In this document: positions 39,641 through 48,235 of the stretch, piece after piece
Position numbering within the stretch: the stretch's first letter is position 1
Layout: every line of letters begins with the position of its first letter
NCBI RefSeq assembly: GCF_018448785.1
Contig: NZ_JAHCLU010000011.1
Location: 34,894 to 98,893 of the forward strand
Reading direction: 5' to 3'
Origin: Halomonas jincaotanensis
GTDB taxonomy: Bacteria > Pseudomonadota > Gammaproteobacteria > Pseudomonadales > Halomonadaceae
DNA: 64,000 nucleotides
The notes under the pieces: model-generated
Database searches by the model: none
What the model was told of the DNA's origin: nothing
What the model saw: only the letters and a program-made list of their open reading frames with translations
Position numbers and translations under genes: made by a program

Positions 39641-40129
39641 ATGCAACGCCGCACCTTTCTGAATCTTGTCCTGGCCGGTAGTGGCATCTTCGTGCTGGCC
39701 GGCTGCGGTTTTCGGCTGCGTGGGGTCACAAGCCCGGCAATCGCCCTGGAATCGCTCGCCCTCTCGGGGGCTGACAGCGATCTGATGCGTCTTGCCAGCG
39801 AACGACTCAAGGCAGCAGGCACTCGACTCGATGACGATGCCGATCTGGTACTGAACCTGGGAAACGAGACGTTCCGCGAGCGCCAGCTCGGCGTGCTGGA
39901 CAGCGGTACCCAGGAGCGCGAACTCGAGCTCTCCGCCCCCTTCTCGGTACAACGCCGAGATGGAACCTACCTACTGGATCAGCAGCGCCTCGACGTTTCG
40001 ACCCGCTTCACGGTGAGTGACGACAACCTTCTTTCGAACCAGGACCTGCGCGACGAGGCCATGCAGCAACTCCGCCAGCAAGCGGTTCAACAGCTGATGG
40101 ATCGCCTGCGGAGCCTGGCCGAAGAATGA
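39641..40129 (+). CDS. lptE: LPS-assembly lipoprotein LptE
   Basis: A 162-residue outer-membrane lipoprotein that plugs the LptD barrel and delivers LPS to the cell surface. Seen: signal peptide with twin Arg near the start (MQRRTFLNLVLAGSG), lipobox VLAGCGFRLRG, and the family fold (LGVLDSGTQERELELSAPFS, then YLLDQQRLDVSTRFTVS). It is in the universal order leuS-lptE-holA. The sequence is otherwise weakly conserved, as is normal for LptE. Confidence 0.93.
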   Translation: MQRRTFLNLVLAGSGIFVLAGCGFRLRGVTSPAIALESLALSGADSDLMRLASERLKAAGTRLDDDADLVLNLGNETFRERQLGVLDSGTQERELELSAPFSVQRRDGTYLLDQQRLDVSTRFTVSDDNLLSNQDLRDEAMQQLRQQAVQQLMDRLRSLAEE

Positions 40130-40183
40130 CGGGCCGAGGCATGACAGCCCAACGCTTGCAGACAAGGCCATGAAGGAGCGGTT

Positions 40184-41242
40184 ATGAAGGTCTTTGCCGA
40201 CAAGCTTCCCGAGGCGCTGGCGAAGACATTGCCCCCCGTCGTGATGGTGGCCGGCGACGAGCCGCTTCAGCACATGGAAGCCTGCGATGCCGTGCGCCAG
40301 GCCGCACGTTCCGCCGGCATCGAAGAGCGCGACGTCCTGCCCGTTGAGGCCAACTTTGCCTGGGGGCGACTCACCGAGGCGGCGGCCAGCCTATCGCTGT
40401 TTGCCTCGCGTCGCCTGATCGAACTGCGCCTTACCGGTAACAATCTCGGTCAGGAAGGCGCCAAGGCCCTGAAGGAATACGCCGATGGCCTGAAGGACAG
40501 CGATGACGTGTTGTTGATCGGCATGGGGAAGCTCGATTTTCGCCAGCAGAAGAGCGCCTGGTTCCAGGCGTTGGACAAGGCCGGCCTCTTCGTGCCGGTC
40601 TGGCCGGTCGACGCCTCACGCCTGGGCTTCTGGCTGCGCGACCGTGCTCGACGCCATGACCTCAACCTGGAACTCGACGCCGCTCGCCTGCTCGCCGAAC
40701 GCACCGAGGGTAATCTGTTGGCTGCCGACCAGGAGCTGCAGAAGCTTGCGCTCCTGATGCCATCCGGCGCCCGCGTCACGCCTCAGGAGATTGTCGGGGG
40801 AGTAGAAGACAATGCCCGCTACGACGTCTTCGTGCTGGTGGATGCCTGCCTCAAGGGCGAGCTCGGGCGGGTCTCACGCATCATCGAAGGATTACGAGGG
40901 GAAGGCGTCGAGCCGCCGATCATGCTCTGGGCATTGACCCGCGAGCTGCGCACCCTGCTCTCGCTGCATCAACACATGGACCAGGGGCAGAGTTTCGAGC
41001 ACGCCTGCAAGGCGCAGAAGCCAATGATCTTCGACAAGCGGCGTCCCGCCTACCAGCAGGCACTGGGTCGGCTCCCCGTGAAGCGCTTGCACAAGCTGCT
41101 GCTGTTCGCCCAGCGCCTCGACCTTGCCGTCAAGGGCGCCTCGCCCTTGCCACTCCACGACGGCCTGCATGACCTTGCCTTGACGCTCGCCGGAGGGCGC
41201 GGCTTGCTGGCCGAGCTTCCGTCGTCCTACCGCATCGGCTGA
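40184..41242 (+). CDS. holA: DNA polymerase III delta subunit
   Basis: A 352-residue clamp-loader subunit that opens the beta clamp. Seen: MKVFADKLPEALAKTLPPVV, VAGDEPLQHMEACDAVR, ASLSLFASRRLIELRL (beta-contact region), the collar domain with AELLAEERTEGNLLAADQEL-like sequence (LLAERTEGNLLAADQELQKL) and ARYDVFVLVDACLKGELGR. GGAGCGGTT precedes the ATG. It ends the leuS-lptE-holA series. Confidence 0.95.
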   Translation: MKVFADKLPEALAKTLPPVVMVAGDEPLQHMEACDAVRQAARSAGIEERDVLPVEANFAWGRLTEAAASLSLFASRRLIELRLTGNNLGQEGAKALKEYADGLKDSDDVLLIGMGKLDFRQQKSAWFQALDKAGLFVPVWPVDASRLGFWLRDRARRHDLNLELDAARLLAERTEGNLLAADQELQKLALLMPSGARVTPQEIVGGVEDNARYDVFVLVDACLKGELGRVSRIIEGLRGEGVEPPIMLWALTRELRTLLSLHQHMDQGQSFEHACKAQKPMIFDKRRPAYQQALGRLPVKRLHKLLLFAQRLDLAVKGASPLPLHDGLHDLALTLAGGRGLLAELPSSYRIG

Positions 41243-41435
41243 CGCTCCCTCGGAAGGAGCGACCTCGGGCTCTCGACTCGCTGGTTCGATCCTGACGTTG
41301 AGGGCCAAGGGTATGAAAGCACATGGCATTTTGGCCTATACTGCTGTCACCAGCATCGTACCTCTCGCCTCGCTTGAGCGCGACGCATGGCATATCGAGA
41401 AACCGGAAGCCGAACCAAAAAGAAGGATGCCCCTC

Positions 41436-41837
41436 ATGATGAAGAAGATTTGCCGTTTCCTGAGTCCGTTACTCATCGCCGCCCTGGTGCTCGGCAGCCT
41501 TCCCGTGGTAGCCGCCAGCCAGCCGACGCCGGGAACCACCCTGATCAGCACCGAGGAAGCCTTGAGTGCCGAGCGCGGACAGAGCCATCGTGAGCGTATC
41601 CACACGATCCTCGCCCGCGACGATGTCCAGGAGCAACTGGTGGCACAGGGTGTCGACCCGGCGGAAGTCGAGGCGCGTGTCGCTGCCCTCTCGGATGCCG
41701 AAGCCGCGCAGATGGCCGACCAGCTTGAAGAGCTTCCCGCCGGCGCCAGCGTGGTCGGGGCACTGTTCGCGGTGTTCGTGATCCTGCTGGTGACCGATAT
41801 CCTGGGCCTGACTAACGTCTTCCCCTTCACTCGCTGA
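41436..41837 (+). CDS. PA2779-family membrane protein
   Basis: A 133-residue protein with an N-terminal signal or anchor (FLSPLLIAALVLGSLPVVAAS), a charged middle (RGQSHRERIHTILARDDVQEQLVAQGVDP), and a C-terminal membrane helix ending LGLTNVFPFTR. This matches the small PA2779 family. It is always near a PA2778-type peptidase, as here. Function unknown; a substrate or an anchor for the peptidase is plausible. The start is set at the methionine pair at 41436/41439, after AAGGA. Confidence 0.85.
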   Translation: MMKKICRFLSPLLIAALVLGSLPVVAASQPTPGTTLISTEEALSAERGQSHRERIHTILARDDVQEQLVAQGVDPAEVEARVAALSDAEAAQMADQLEELPAGASVVGALFAVFVILLVTDILGLTNVFPFTR

Positions 41838-41876
41838 AGCGTGACAAGATGTTGACAAGCCGAGTCTGGTATCTTG

Positions 41877-41908
41877 AGAACGCCCGCACAGCGGGCGTTC
41901 TTGTCTTG
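41877..41908 (+). terminator. Rho-independent terminator after the PA2779-family gene
   Basis: A 10-bp perfect stem GAACGCCCGC / GCGGGCGTTC with loop ACA, extended by one A-T pair and followed by TTGTCTTG. It falls inside the 5' part of the longest frame of the next gene, which argues that this gene starts after it. Confidence 0.8.
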
Positions 41909-42844
41909 CGCAAGCGCCTACGAAAAATCCCGGGGCTCCGCTTTGCAGGGCTTTGTCTGGTCTTGCTGCTGTTGACCGGCTGTGCCGCCACGCCGCAACT
42001 GGCCGACACGACGCAGCAGCGACTTCCCGAGCGACTACTGCTCGATGATGTCCCCTTTCATGGTCAACGCGACTATCAATGCGGCCCTGCGGCTCTTGCC
42101 ATGGTCCTCAATGCCCAGGGCGTCGAAGTATCAGTCGATGCGCTGATTCCCCAGGTATTCTTGCCCGGCCGCGAAGGCAGTGTGCAGCCGGAGATGCTGG
42201 CCACGGTTCGCCGACATGGGCGCATTCCCTTCGTGATCGAGGGCAATCTCGATACGCTGCTGACCGAAATTGCCGCCGGCCAGCCGGTTGTCGTGATGCA
42301 GAATCTTTCCCTGCCTGCCTGGCCACTCTGGCACTACGCTGTCGCCATAGGCTTCGACCTGGAGACAGACGAGTTGATCCTGCACAGCGGGGAAACACCG
42401 CAGCGAATCGAGTCCTTCAAGCGTTTCGATGCGACCTGGGCGCGCAGTGATCGGTGGGCCTTCGTGACCTTGGCTCCCGGAAAACTGCCCGAAACCATCA
42501 ATGAAGATACTGCCATAGAGGCGACCACGGCATGGGAACGTCTTCAGGGTGCCGAGGCTTCTTTGCCCGCCTGGAACGCTATCGTGGAACGTTTCCCCGG
42601 CACTGCCATGGGCTACTTTGCACTCGGCAATGCCCGTCATGCTGTCGGCGATGACGGGGGCGCCATTCACGCCTTCGAACAGGCCGTGGCCAACGACCCG
42701 AATCTTGCCGTAGGTTGGCTGAATCTGGGTCTCCTTCATCGCGCCAGGGGTGAGAACAGCCAAGCACGACGGGCGATGCAACAAGCGGCTGACCTGCCGG
42801 GCAAATGGCAGGCGCATGCCGAGGATGCACTGAATAGACTATAG
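41906..42844 (+). CDS. PA2778-family cysteine peptidase lipoprotein with TPRs
   Basis: About 312 residues. A basic start (LRKRLRKIPG), a hydrophobic signal with lipobox LLLTGCAA, then a C39-like papain-type peptidase domain: catalytic Cys in RDYQCGPAALAMVLNAQG, His in PLWHYAVAIGFD. Two TPR motifs follow (AMGYFALGNARHAVGDDGGA, AVGWLNLGLLHRARGENSQ). A TTG at 41906 is my preferred start because a terminator occupies the stretch behind the alternative ATG at 41849. It is paired with the PA2779-family gene. The substrate is unknown; it is probably outer-membrane attached. Confidence 0.8.
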   Translation: MRKRLRKIPGLRFAGLCLVLLLLTGCAATPQLADTTQQRLPERLLLDDVPFHGQRDYQCGPAALAMVLNAQGVEVSVDALIPQVFLPGREGSVQPEMLATVRRHGRIPFVIEGNLDTLLTEIAAGQPVVVMQNLSLPAWPLWHYAVAIGFDLETDELILHSGETPQRIESFKRFDATWARSDRWAFVTLAPGKLPETINEDTAIEATTAWERLQGAEASLPAWNAIVERFPGTAMGYFALGNARHAVGDDGGAIHAFEQAVANDPNLAVGWLNLGLLHRARGENSQARRAMQQAADLPGKWQAHAEDALNRL

Positions 42845-43111
42845 GAGCCGCCTGATCCCGCTGCTGCGCCATGCCCGACAGGGTCCGCTCACTCTGCTGA
42901 CGGCGGCCCGCGACTTGGAGAGGACACATCTTCCCCTCCTCAGCGAGGCTATCCTTCAAGCGCTACACCAAGAGGACGCGGCGGATCGCGAACCGGCCTC
43001 GCCGCCCTGCTACCGTCACCAATTCGACGAGTCCTGATTCTCCTGGGAGTCGCGGTGATGCAGACCCACCATGCGTCCCCGACTGCGCAGTGGCCAGCAG
43101 CATCGGCACAT
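42845..43111. other. Unassigned gap after the PA2778-family gene
   Basis: 267 bp that are GC-rich. A plus-strand frame is open through to a stop at about 43037 but has no ATG, GTG or TTG start with a ribosome site. The opposite strand shows only the downstream side of the zinc-ribbon gene. I cannot support a gene here. Confidence 0.4.
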
Positions 43112-43261
43112 TCAGGCGACTTCCTTCACCTCGGAACGGTGCACCTCTCTGGCGCAGTCGACACAGTGGTAGCGGCGCTCGAACCTGAGCATCCGCTCCC
43201 ACCAGGATTGCTTGACCTTGTAAAGCCCGAAGCTGAAGCAGTGAGGGCACTGAAGTTTCAT
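43112..43261 (-). CDS. Small zinc-ribbon protein (49 aa)
   Basis: A short gene hidden in another frame of a longer spurious one. It encodes MKLQCPHCFSFGLYKVKQSW at the start and RRYHCVDCAREVHRSEVKEV at the end: two CxxC pairs (CPHC and CVDC) spaced about 28 residues apart, a zinc ribbon. Between them lies WWERMLRFE. Upstream CGGGAG is placed as a ribosome site. Proteins of this shape (paired CxxC, WWER motif) are common as uncharacterised small proteins in Pseudomonas-like genomes. Function unknown. Confidence 0.8.
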   Translation of the reverse strand: MKLQCPHCFSFGLYKVKQSWWERMLRFERRYHCVDCAREVHRSEVKEVA

Positions 43262-43420
43262 GGGAACTCCCGCGAGAAAAGGGTGATGGAATGGTTTCCT
43301 AGTCTAGCGCCGCAGCCCATAATCCCGGCAGACCATTTTTCTGATGCCCGACATCGGCCAGGCATCCAAAAAGGAAGCTAAGACAGAGTGAAACGCGAGC
43401 CAGTCACCGATCAGCTGGCT

Positions 43421-44758
43421 TCAAACCTTCAACGAATCGCCACGTCCCACCGCGTAATAGCGCAGCCCGGCCTCACTCACGCTTTGCGGATCATACAGGT
43501 TGCGTCCATCCACGATCACGGGACTGCCAAGTTGCGCCTTGAGCCAGGCGAAATCCACGGCGCGGAAGTCCTTCCATTCGGTACATACCACTAGCGCATC
43601 GGCTCCCTTAACCGCCTGGATGCGGTCGGCCACCAGTACCAGATCATCGCGCTCGCCATACAGCTGCCGGCACTCCTTCATGGCCTGGGGATCGTAAGCC
43701 TGGACGGTGGCACCGGCCTCCCACAGCGCCTCCATCAGGGTACGGCTTGGCGCATCGCGCATATCATCGGTATTGGGCTTGAAGGCCAACCCCCATAGCG
43801 CAATGGTCCGGCCTGACAGATCACCGTCGAAAGCTCGCGACAGCTTGGTGAACAGCGAACCCTTCTGACGCCGATTGACTGACTCCACCGCGGTCAGCAG
43901 TTCTGCCGGATAGTCGACTTGGTAGGCGGTTCGCGCAAGAGCCTGCACATCCTTGGGGAAGCAAGAGCCGCCATAGCCGCAGCCCGGGTAGATGAACTGA
44001 TAGCCGATGCGTGGGTCGCTGCCGATGCCGCGGCGCACCTGCTCCACATCTGCTCCCAAGCGTTCGGCCAGGTTGGCGATCTCGTTCATGAAGCTGATCT
44101 TGGTGGCGAGCATGGCGTTGGCGGCGTACTTGGTCAGCTCGGCGGCCCGCACCTCCATGAACATCAGCTTGTCGTGCAGGCGGATATAGGGGGCGTAGCA
44201 GTCGCGCATCAGCGTCTTTACGCGCTCCGAATCGGTGCCAACGATGATCCGCGCGCCATGAGTAAAATCCTCGATGGCGGCGCCTTCCTTGAGGAATTCC
44301 GGGTTGGAACAAACATCGAAATCGACCGACTCGCCGCGCCCCGCCAGCGCCAGGCTCATCGTCTCGCGTACCTGGTCGGCGGTGCCCACCGGCACCGTGG
44401 ACTTGTCGACCACTACCTTGTAGTCGGTCATATGCCGACCGATGCTCTCAGCCACCGCCAGCACATACTGCAAGTCGGCGCTACCGTCCTCATCGGGCGG
44501 CGTACCCACGGCGATGAACTGCAGCGTACCGAAGGCCACCGCCTCGGCCGTGTCGGTGGTGAAGCGCAACCGTCCCGCCGCCACGTTCGCCTTCACCATG
44601 CCCTCGAGGCCGGGCTCGAAGATCGGGATCTCCCCCTGCTCGAGCCGAGCGATCTTCTGCACGTCGATATCCATGCACATCACATCGTGGCCGACATCGG
44701 CCAGACAGGTACCCGTCACCAGCCCCACGTAACCGGTCCCAAAAATTGTGATCTTCAT
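43421..44758 (-). CDS. ugd: UDP-glucose 6-dehydrogenase
   Basis: A 445-residue NAD enzyme that makes UDP-glucuronate for exopolysaccharide or LPS. Seen: [70 protein letters not shown], the catalytic Cys in [19 protein letters not shown], and [18 protein letters not shown]. It is monocistronic here, and belongs with pgm and galE as nucleotide-sugar suppliers for the surface-glycan genes to its right. Confidence 0.96.
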   Translation of the reverse strand: MKITIFGTGYVGLVTGTCLADVGHDVMCMDIDVQKIARLEQGEIPIFEPGLEGMVKANVAAGRLRFTTDTAEAVAFGTLQFIAVGTPPDEDGSADLQYVLAVAESIGRHMTDYKVVVDKSTVPVGTADQVRETMSLALAGRGESVDFDVCSNPEFLKEGAAIEDFTHGARIIVGTDSERVKTLMRDCYAPYIRLHDKLMFMEVRAAELTKYAANAMLATKISFMNEIANLAERLGADVEQVRRGIGSDPRIGYQFIYPGCGYGGSCFPKDVQALARTAYQVDYPAELLTAVESVNRRQKGSLFTKLSRAFDGDLSGRTIALWGLAFKPNTDDMRDAPSRTLMEALWEAGATVQAYDPQAMKECRQLYGERDDLVLVADRIQAVKGADALVVCTEWKDFRAVDFAWLKAQLGSPVIVDGRNLYDPQSVSEAGLRYYAVGRGDSLKV

Positions 44759-45114
44759 TCACTGTCTCCTGCAATCGAATCGGGTCGTTGTCGGCCACTC
44801 GAACCGCCGGCGCATTCTAGCCGGTGCCCTTGCGAAATTCATGCTGCCTGTCGCGTTGCCCCCCGGATGAGTTTCCTCCTGCCTCATGAAGCAGGCACGC
44901 CATGTATGACAACTCAGTAATTCCCGATGGCAGACAAAGATACAGAATGTAAGCTTTAGTTTCTATATGTGATGTGTTTCGCTACCCACACAAGAGTCCG
45001 TATGCTCAACGCTCTCTCCCTGGCCGGCCATCAGTGTTCGAACCCCACCGCCAGCTGCCCCAGAGCGACGGGCAGGGGCATCAATGGCAGGGCCGCCAGG
45101 CCCCTCACAGCCCC
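44759..45114. other. Intergenic region upstream of ugd
   Basis: 356 bp between pgm and ugd. The half near ugd (about 44900-44990) is AT-rich and likely holds its promoter. The half near pgm is GC-rich and holds no gene that I can support. Confidence 0.45.
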
Positions 45115-46698
45115 TCATTCATCTCTCAGGGCGGCGGCCAGGCACGCCTGGGCCTCCTCGATCAGCCGCTCCAGGTGCGCCTCGCTGACGAAGCTTTCCG
45201 CATAGACCTTGTAGAGCGGTTCGGTACCGCTGGGCCGCGCGGCGAACCAGCCGTTGGTGGTGATCACCTTCAGCCCGCCGATCGGCGCTCGATTGCCCGG
45301 TGCCGTCGTCAGTATCTGCTCCACCGGATCGCCGGCCAGGCGCTCGATGGCCAACGCCGAGGGGTCTAGCCCCTTGAAGGCCTGCTGCTGTGCGCGGCTG
45401 CAGGGCGTATCCACGCGACGATAGTGCGGCCGGCCGTGATACGTGGTCAGCATCTGATAGGCATCGCTGGGACGCCGCCCTGTCACCGCCATGATCTCCG
45501 CCGCCAGAAGGCACAGCAGGATGCCGTCCTTGTCGGTGGACCAAGGCCGCCCGTCGAAGGTCAGGAAGCTCGCCCCGGCGCTCTCCTCGCCGCCGAAGGC
45601 CAGCCAACCCTCGTGCAGGCCCTCGACGAACCACTTGAAGCCGACCGGCACCTCATGCAGCGGGCGACCGCGGGCGGCTACCACGCGGTCGATCAGCGAG
45701 GAGGAGACCAGCGTCTTGCCGACCCGCAGGGTCTCTGGCCAGCTCGGGCGATGCGTCAGTAGGTAGTCGACGGCCACCGCCAGGTAGTGGTTGGGGTTCA
45801 TCAGCCCGTCGGCATCGACGATGCCGTGGCGATCGGCGTCTGGATCATTGCCGAAGGCCAGGTCGAAGCGCGACTTCATGGCCAGCAGATTGGCCATGGC
45901 CGCCGGGCTTGAGCAGTCCATGCGGATCCTGCCATCGTGATCCGGCGGCATGAAGGCAAAGGCCTCGTCCAGTTCGGTGTTCACCACCTCGAGCGCCAGC
46001 CCGTAGCGCGCGGCGATGGCCTGCCACACCGGCAGCGCCGTGCCGCCCATGGGGTCGGCCCCCAGCTTCAGGCCCGCGTCGGCAATGGCCGCCATGTCCA
46101 CCACCTCGTCCAGGGCCGCCACATAGTCGCCCAGCATGTCGTGGCGCTCGGCGCCGGCCAGGGCCTCGTCCAGCGCCATGCTGGATGCCCCGTCGAGCCC
46201 CGCCGCCAGATAGGCATTGGCGCGCCGCTCGATCTCGCCGGTAATCTCCCCCTCGGCGGGCCCGCCATGCGGGGGGTTGTACTTGATGCCGCCGTCCTCG
46301 GGAGGGTTGTGGGACGGCGTGATGATCAGGCCGTCGGCGAATGCAACACCGGGCCTCGCGTTGTGCTGAAGGATGGCGCGGCTGACCAGTGGCGTGGCGG
46401 TCAACTCGCCGTCACGCTCGATGCGCACCGCCACCCCATTTGCCACCAGCACGCCCAGTGCGCACTCCCAGGCCGGCCGGGAGAGTGCGTGGCTGTCGCG
46501 ACCGAGGAATAACGGGCCGGTGATGCCGGCCGCGCGGCGATAGTCGACGACCGCCTGGGTGATCGCCAGGATATGCCCGCGGTTGAAGGAGCCCGCCAGC
46601 GCACGGCCGCGGTGGCCCGAGGTCCCAAAGTCGACTGCCTGCCCCGGCTCGCTCGGATCGGGATGAATATCATCGAACGCCTGCAGGATCTGCTGCAT
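45115..46698 (-). CDS. pgm: Phosphoglucomutase (alpha-D-glucose)
   Basis: A 527-residue enzyme that interconverts glucose 1- and 6-phosphate, feeding UDP-glucose synthesis. Seen: VDFGTSGHRGRALAGSFNRG, FLGRDSHALS, the phosphoserine site in ITPSHNPPEDGGIKYNPPHG, the Mg2+ loop DPDADRHGIVD, the sugar loop GFKWFVEGLHEGWLAFGGEES, and a C-terminal phosphate loop RPSGTEPLYKVYAES. This pattern fits the Pgm (E. coli-type) rather than the PMM/PGM AlgC class. Confidence 0.95.
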   Translation of the reverse strand: MQQILQAFDDIHPDPSEPGQAVDFGTSGHRGRALAGSFNRGHILAITQAVVDYRRAAGITGPLFLGRDSHALSRPAWECALGVLVANGVAVRIERDGELTATPLVSRAILQHNARPGVAFADGLIITPSHNPPEDGGIKYNPPHGGPAEGEITGEIERRANAYLAAGLDGASSMALDEALAGAERHDMLGDYVAALDEVVDMAAIADAGLKLGADPMGGTALPVWQAIAARYGLALEVVNTELDEAFAFMPPDHDGRIRMDCSSPAAMANLLAMKSRFDLAFGNDPDADRHGIVDADGLMNPNHYLAVAVDYLLTHRPSWPETLRVGKTLVSSSLIDRVVAARGRPLHEVPVGFKWFVEGLHEGWLAFGGEESAGASFLTFDGRPWSTDKDGILLCLLAAEIMAVTGRRPSDAYQMLTTYHGRPHYRRVDTPCSRAQQQAFKGLDPSALAIERLAGDPVEQILTTAPGNRAPIGGLKVITTNGWFAARPSGTEPLYKVYAESFVSEAHLERLIEEAQACLAAALRDE

Positions 46699-46778
46699 CG
46701 GTCATGCCTCCATGCCTAGGGAAATCGAAGTTCGTCAGGCAGGAGATGATAGAGCAGTGGCCGGCCAATGCCACCCGC

Positions 46779-47915
46779 TCATGTTGCCAGGCACTCGACC
46801 TCGGCCTCCCGAAGCAGTTGCAGGGTGGCCGCCACCACGATCCGCTCGTCGAACTCCTCCTCGATGCGCCGCCGCGCCGCCGTGCCGGCCTGCTGCAGTC
46901 GCTCGGGGGACATGGCCAGGCACTCGCGCATGCGCAGGGCCAGGGACACGGCGCTCTGCACCTCGCACAACCAGCCGGTCTCTCCCGCCACCACCGCCTG
47001 ACGACACCCCGGCACATCGGAGACGATAGACGGTCGCCCCATGGCGGCGGCTTCCAGCACGGTACGCGGCATGCCCTCGCGGTAGGAGGGCAGCACCAGC
47101 ACATGGGCCTGCTCGAGCCACGGCCGTACATCGTTCTGCTCGCCCTGATACTCGATCACCCCGGCGGCCTGCCAGCGGCGCACCTCCTGCTCGCCGATCG
47201 CCGTTCGATTGCTGGCCCCCAGCGGGCCGATCAGCAGGAAACGCGTCTCTGGATATTCGCGCCTCACTTGCTCGGCGGCCTGCACGTACTCGCGCACCCC
47301 CTTGTCGCCCAGCAACCGAGCGATCATCACAAAGGTGAACGGCGACTTCGCCGGCAACGGCGAGAAGGCGAAGCGTGAGGTGTTCATCCCCGAGCCCGGC
47401 AGCACCGTGCTCGGGGTATCGCGCAATAGGCCGTGAGCCTGGAAAAGCTCGTGGTCCTCGCGGTTCTGGAAGAACACCCGCCGCGCCCCGCGGTTGGCGA
47501 AACCGTACAGCGAGCGCACCCGGCGGAACAGCCAGCTATCGTGGAGGAAGGCGGTGCCCAGCCCCGAGACGTTATTGGCGTAGGGAATGCCTAGCAGGCG
47601 ACAGGCCAGCCCGGAGTAGATGTTGGCCTTGACCGTGAAGTTGAACACGAAGACCGGCCTCGTCTCCCGCAGCGCAGCGACCAGCGTCAGCAGGCTTTTG
47701 CCCTCACCCAGCAACCGGGTACTCTTACCCTCCATGGCTAGCGGCCGGTGCTCGACCCCCAACTCCTCCACCAAACGGCGCGTGTAGACATCGTGCGGCG
47801 CCAGACTAATCACACGGAAGCCGGCGTCACGCAGGGCCAGCAGGGTACCGCGGCGGAAGTTATAGAGATACCAGGAGCTGTTGGAGACCAAGACCACCGT
47901 ATCCCTGCGATGCAT
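46779..47915 (-). CDS. Family-4 glycosyltransferase
   Basis: A 378-residue GT-B protein, predicted to extend a surface glycan on the cytoplasmic side. The N-lobe has VLVSNSSWYLYNFRRGTL; the C-lobe has FTFVMIARLLGDKGVREYVQ, VLVLPSYREGMPRTVLEAAAMG (the nucleotide-sugar-binding E-x7-E motif) and RPSIVSDVPGCRQAV. This resembles GT4 enzymes of capsule and O-antigen clusters. Donor and acceptor are unknown. It is transcribed away from the two other GT4 genes across a shared promoter region, and pgm is downstream of it. Confidence 0.88.
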   Translation of the reverse strand: MHRRDTVVLVSNSSWYLYNFRRGTLLALRDAGFRVISLAPHDVYTRRLVEELGVEHRPLAMEGKSTRLLGEGKSLLTLVAALRETRPVFVFNFTVKANIYSGLACRLLGIPYANNVSGLGTAFLHDSWLFRRVRSLYGFANRGARRVFFQNREDHELFQAHGLLRDTPSTVLPGSGMNTSRFAFSPLPAKSPFTFVMIARLLGDKGVREYVQAAEQVRREYPETRFLLIGPLGASNRTAIGEQEVRRWQAAGVIEYQGEQNDVRPWLEQAHVLVLPSYREGMPRTVLEAAAMGRPSIVSDVPGCRQAVVAGETGWLCEVQSAVSLALRMRECLAMSPERLQQAGTAARRRIEEEFDERIVVAATLQLLREAEVECLAT

Positions 47916-47977
47916 ATTATGCCCTCGGCGCTGTCGTCATCCTCATAGCAATGCCAGGTATCGCTCGGCGGCTGACG

Positions 47978-48020
47978 AATGTAAATAATAGCTTACAACG
48001 TATATACATATTATTACATT
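47978..48020. promoter_or_regulatory. Inverted repeat in the divergent glycosyltransferase promoter region
   Basis: AATGTAAATAAT (47978-47989) and ATTATTACATT (48010-48020) are near-perfect inverted arms, differing by one inserted A. They lie in an AT-rich patch of the 320-bp gap between the divergent glycosyltransferase genes. It could be an operator for both directions. No gene is visible in the remainder of the gap. Confidence 0.45.
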
Positions 48021-48235
48021 TAAGACCACGCCTTACTTCCTGATATCTCTCATCGGCGGGCATGAGCCGCCTGCCAAAGCGATGACGCCCTCTCCCGCCC
48101 CGCGGTGACTTCAAAGCCGATGACGATATTGCGTCTTGACGATTACAAAGGGAAACACTTCAATAAGCACGAATGACCGCCGAGGACCGCAACCCAGTCC
48201 GCGAAAATCGCCTCATTCTGGAGAAGGAGCTAAAG

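Noticed and set aside
42963..43250. 95-aa minus-strand frame
   Set aside because: It overlaps the 49-aa zinc-ribbon gene in another frame. The CxxC pairs and ribosome site make the smaller gene the real one.
45030..45114. In-frame extension of about 28 codons after the pgm stop
   Set aside because: pgm ends naturally (LAAALRDE). The extension is high-GC and has no known domain, so readthrough is not supported.
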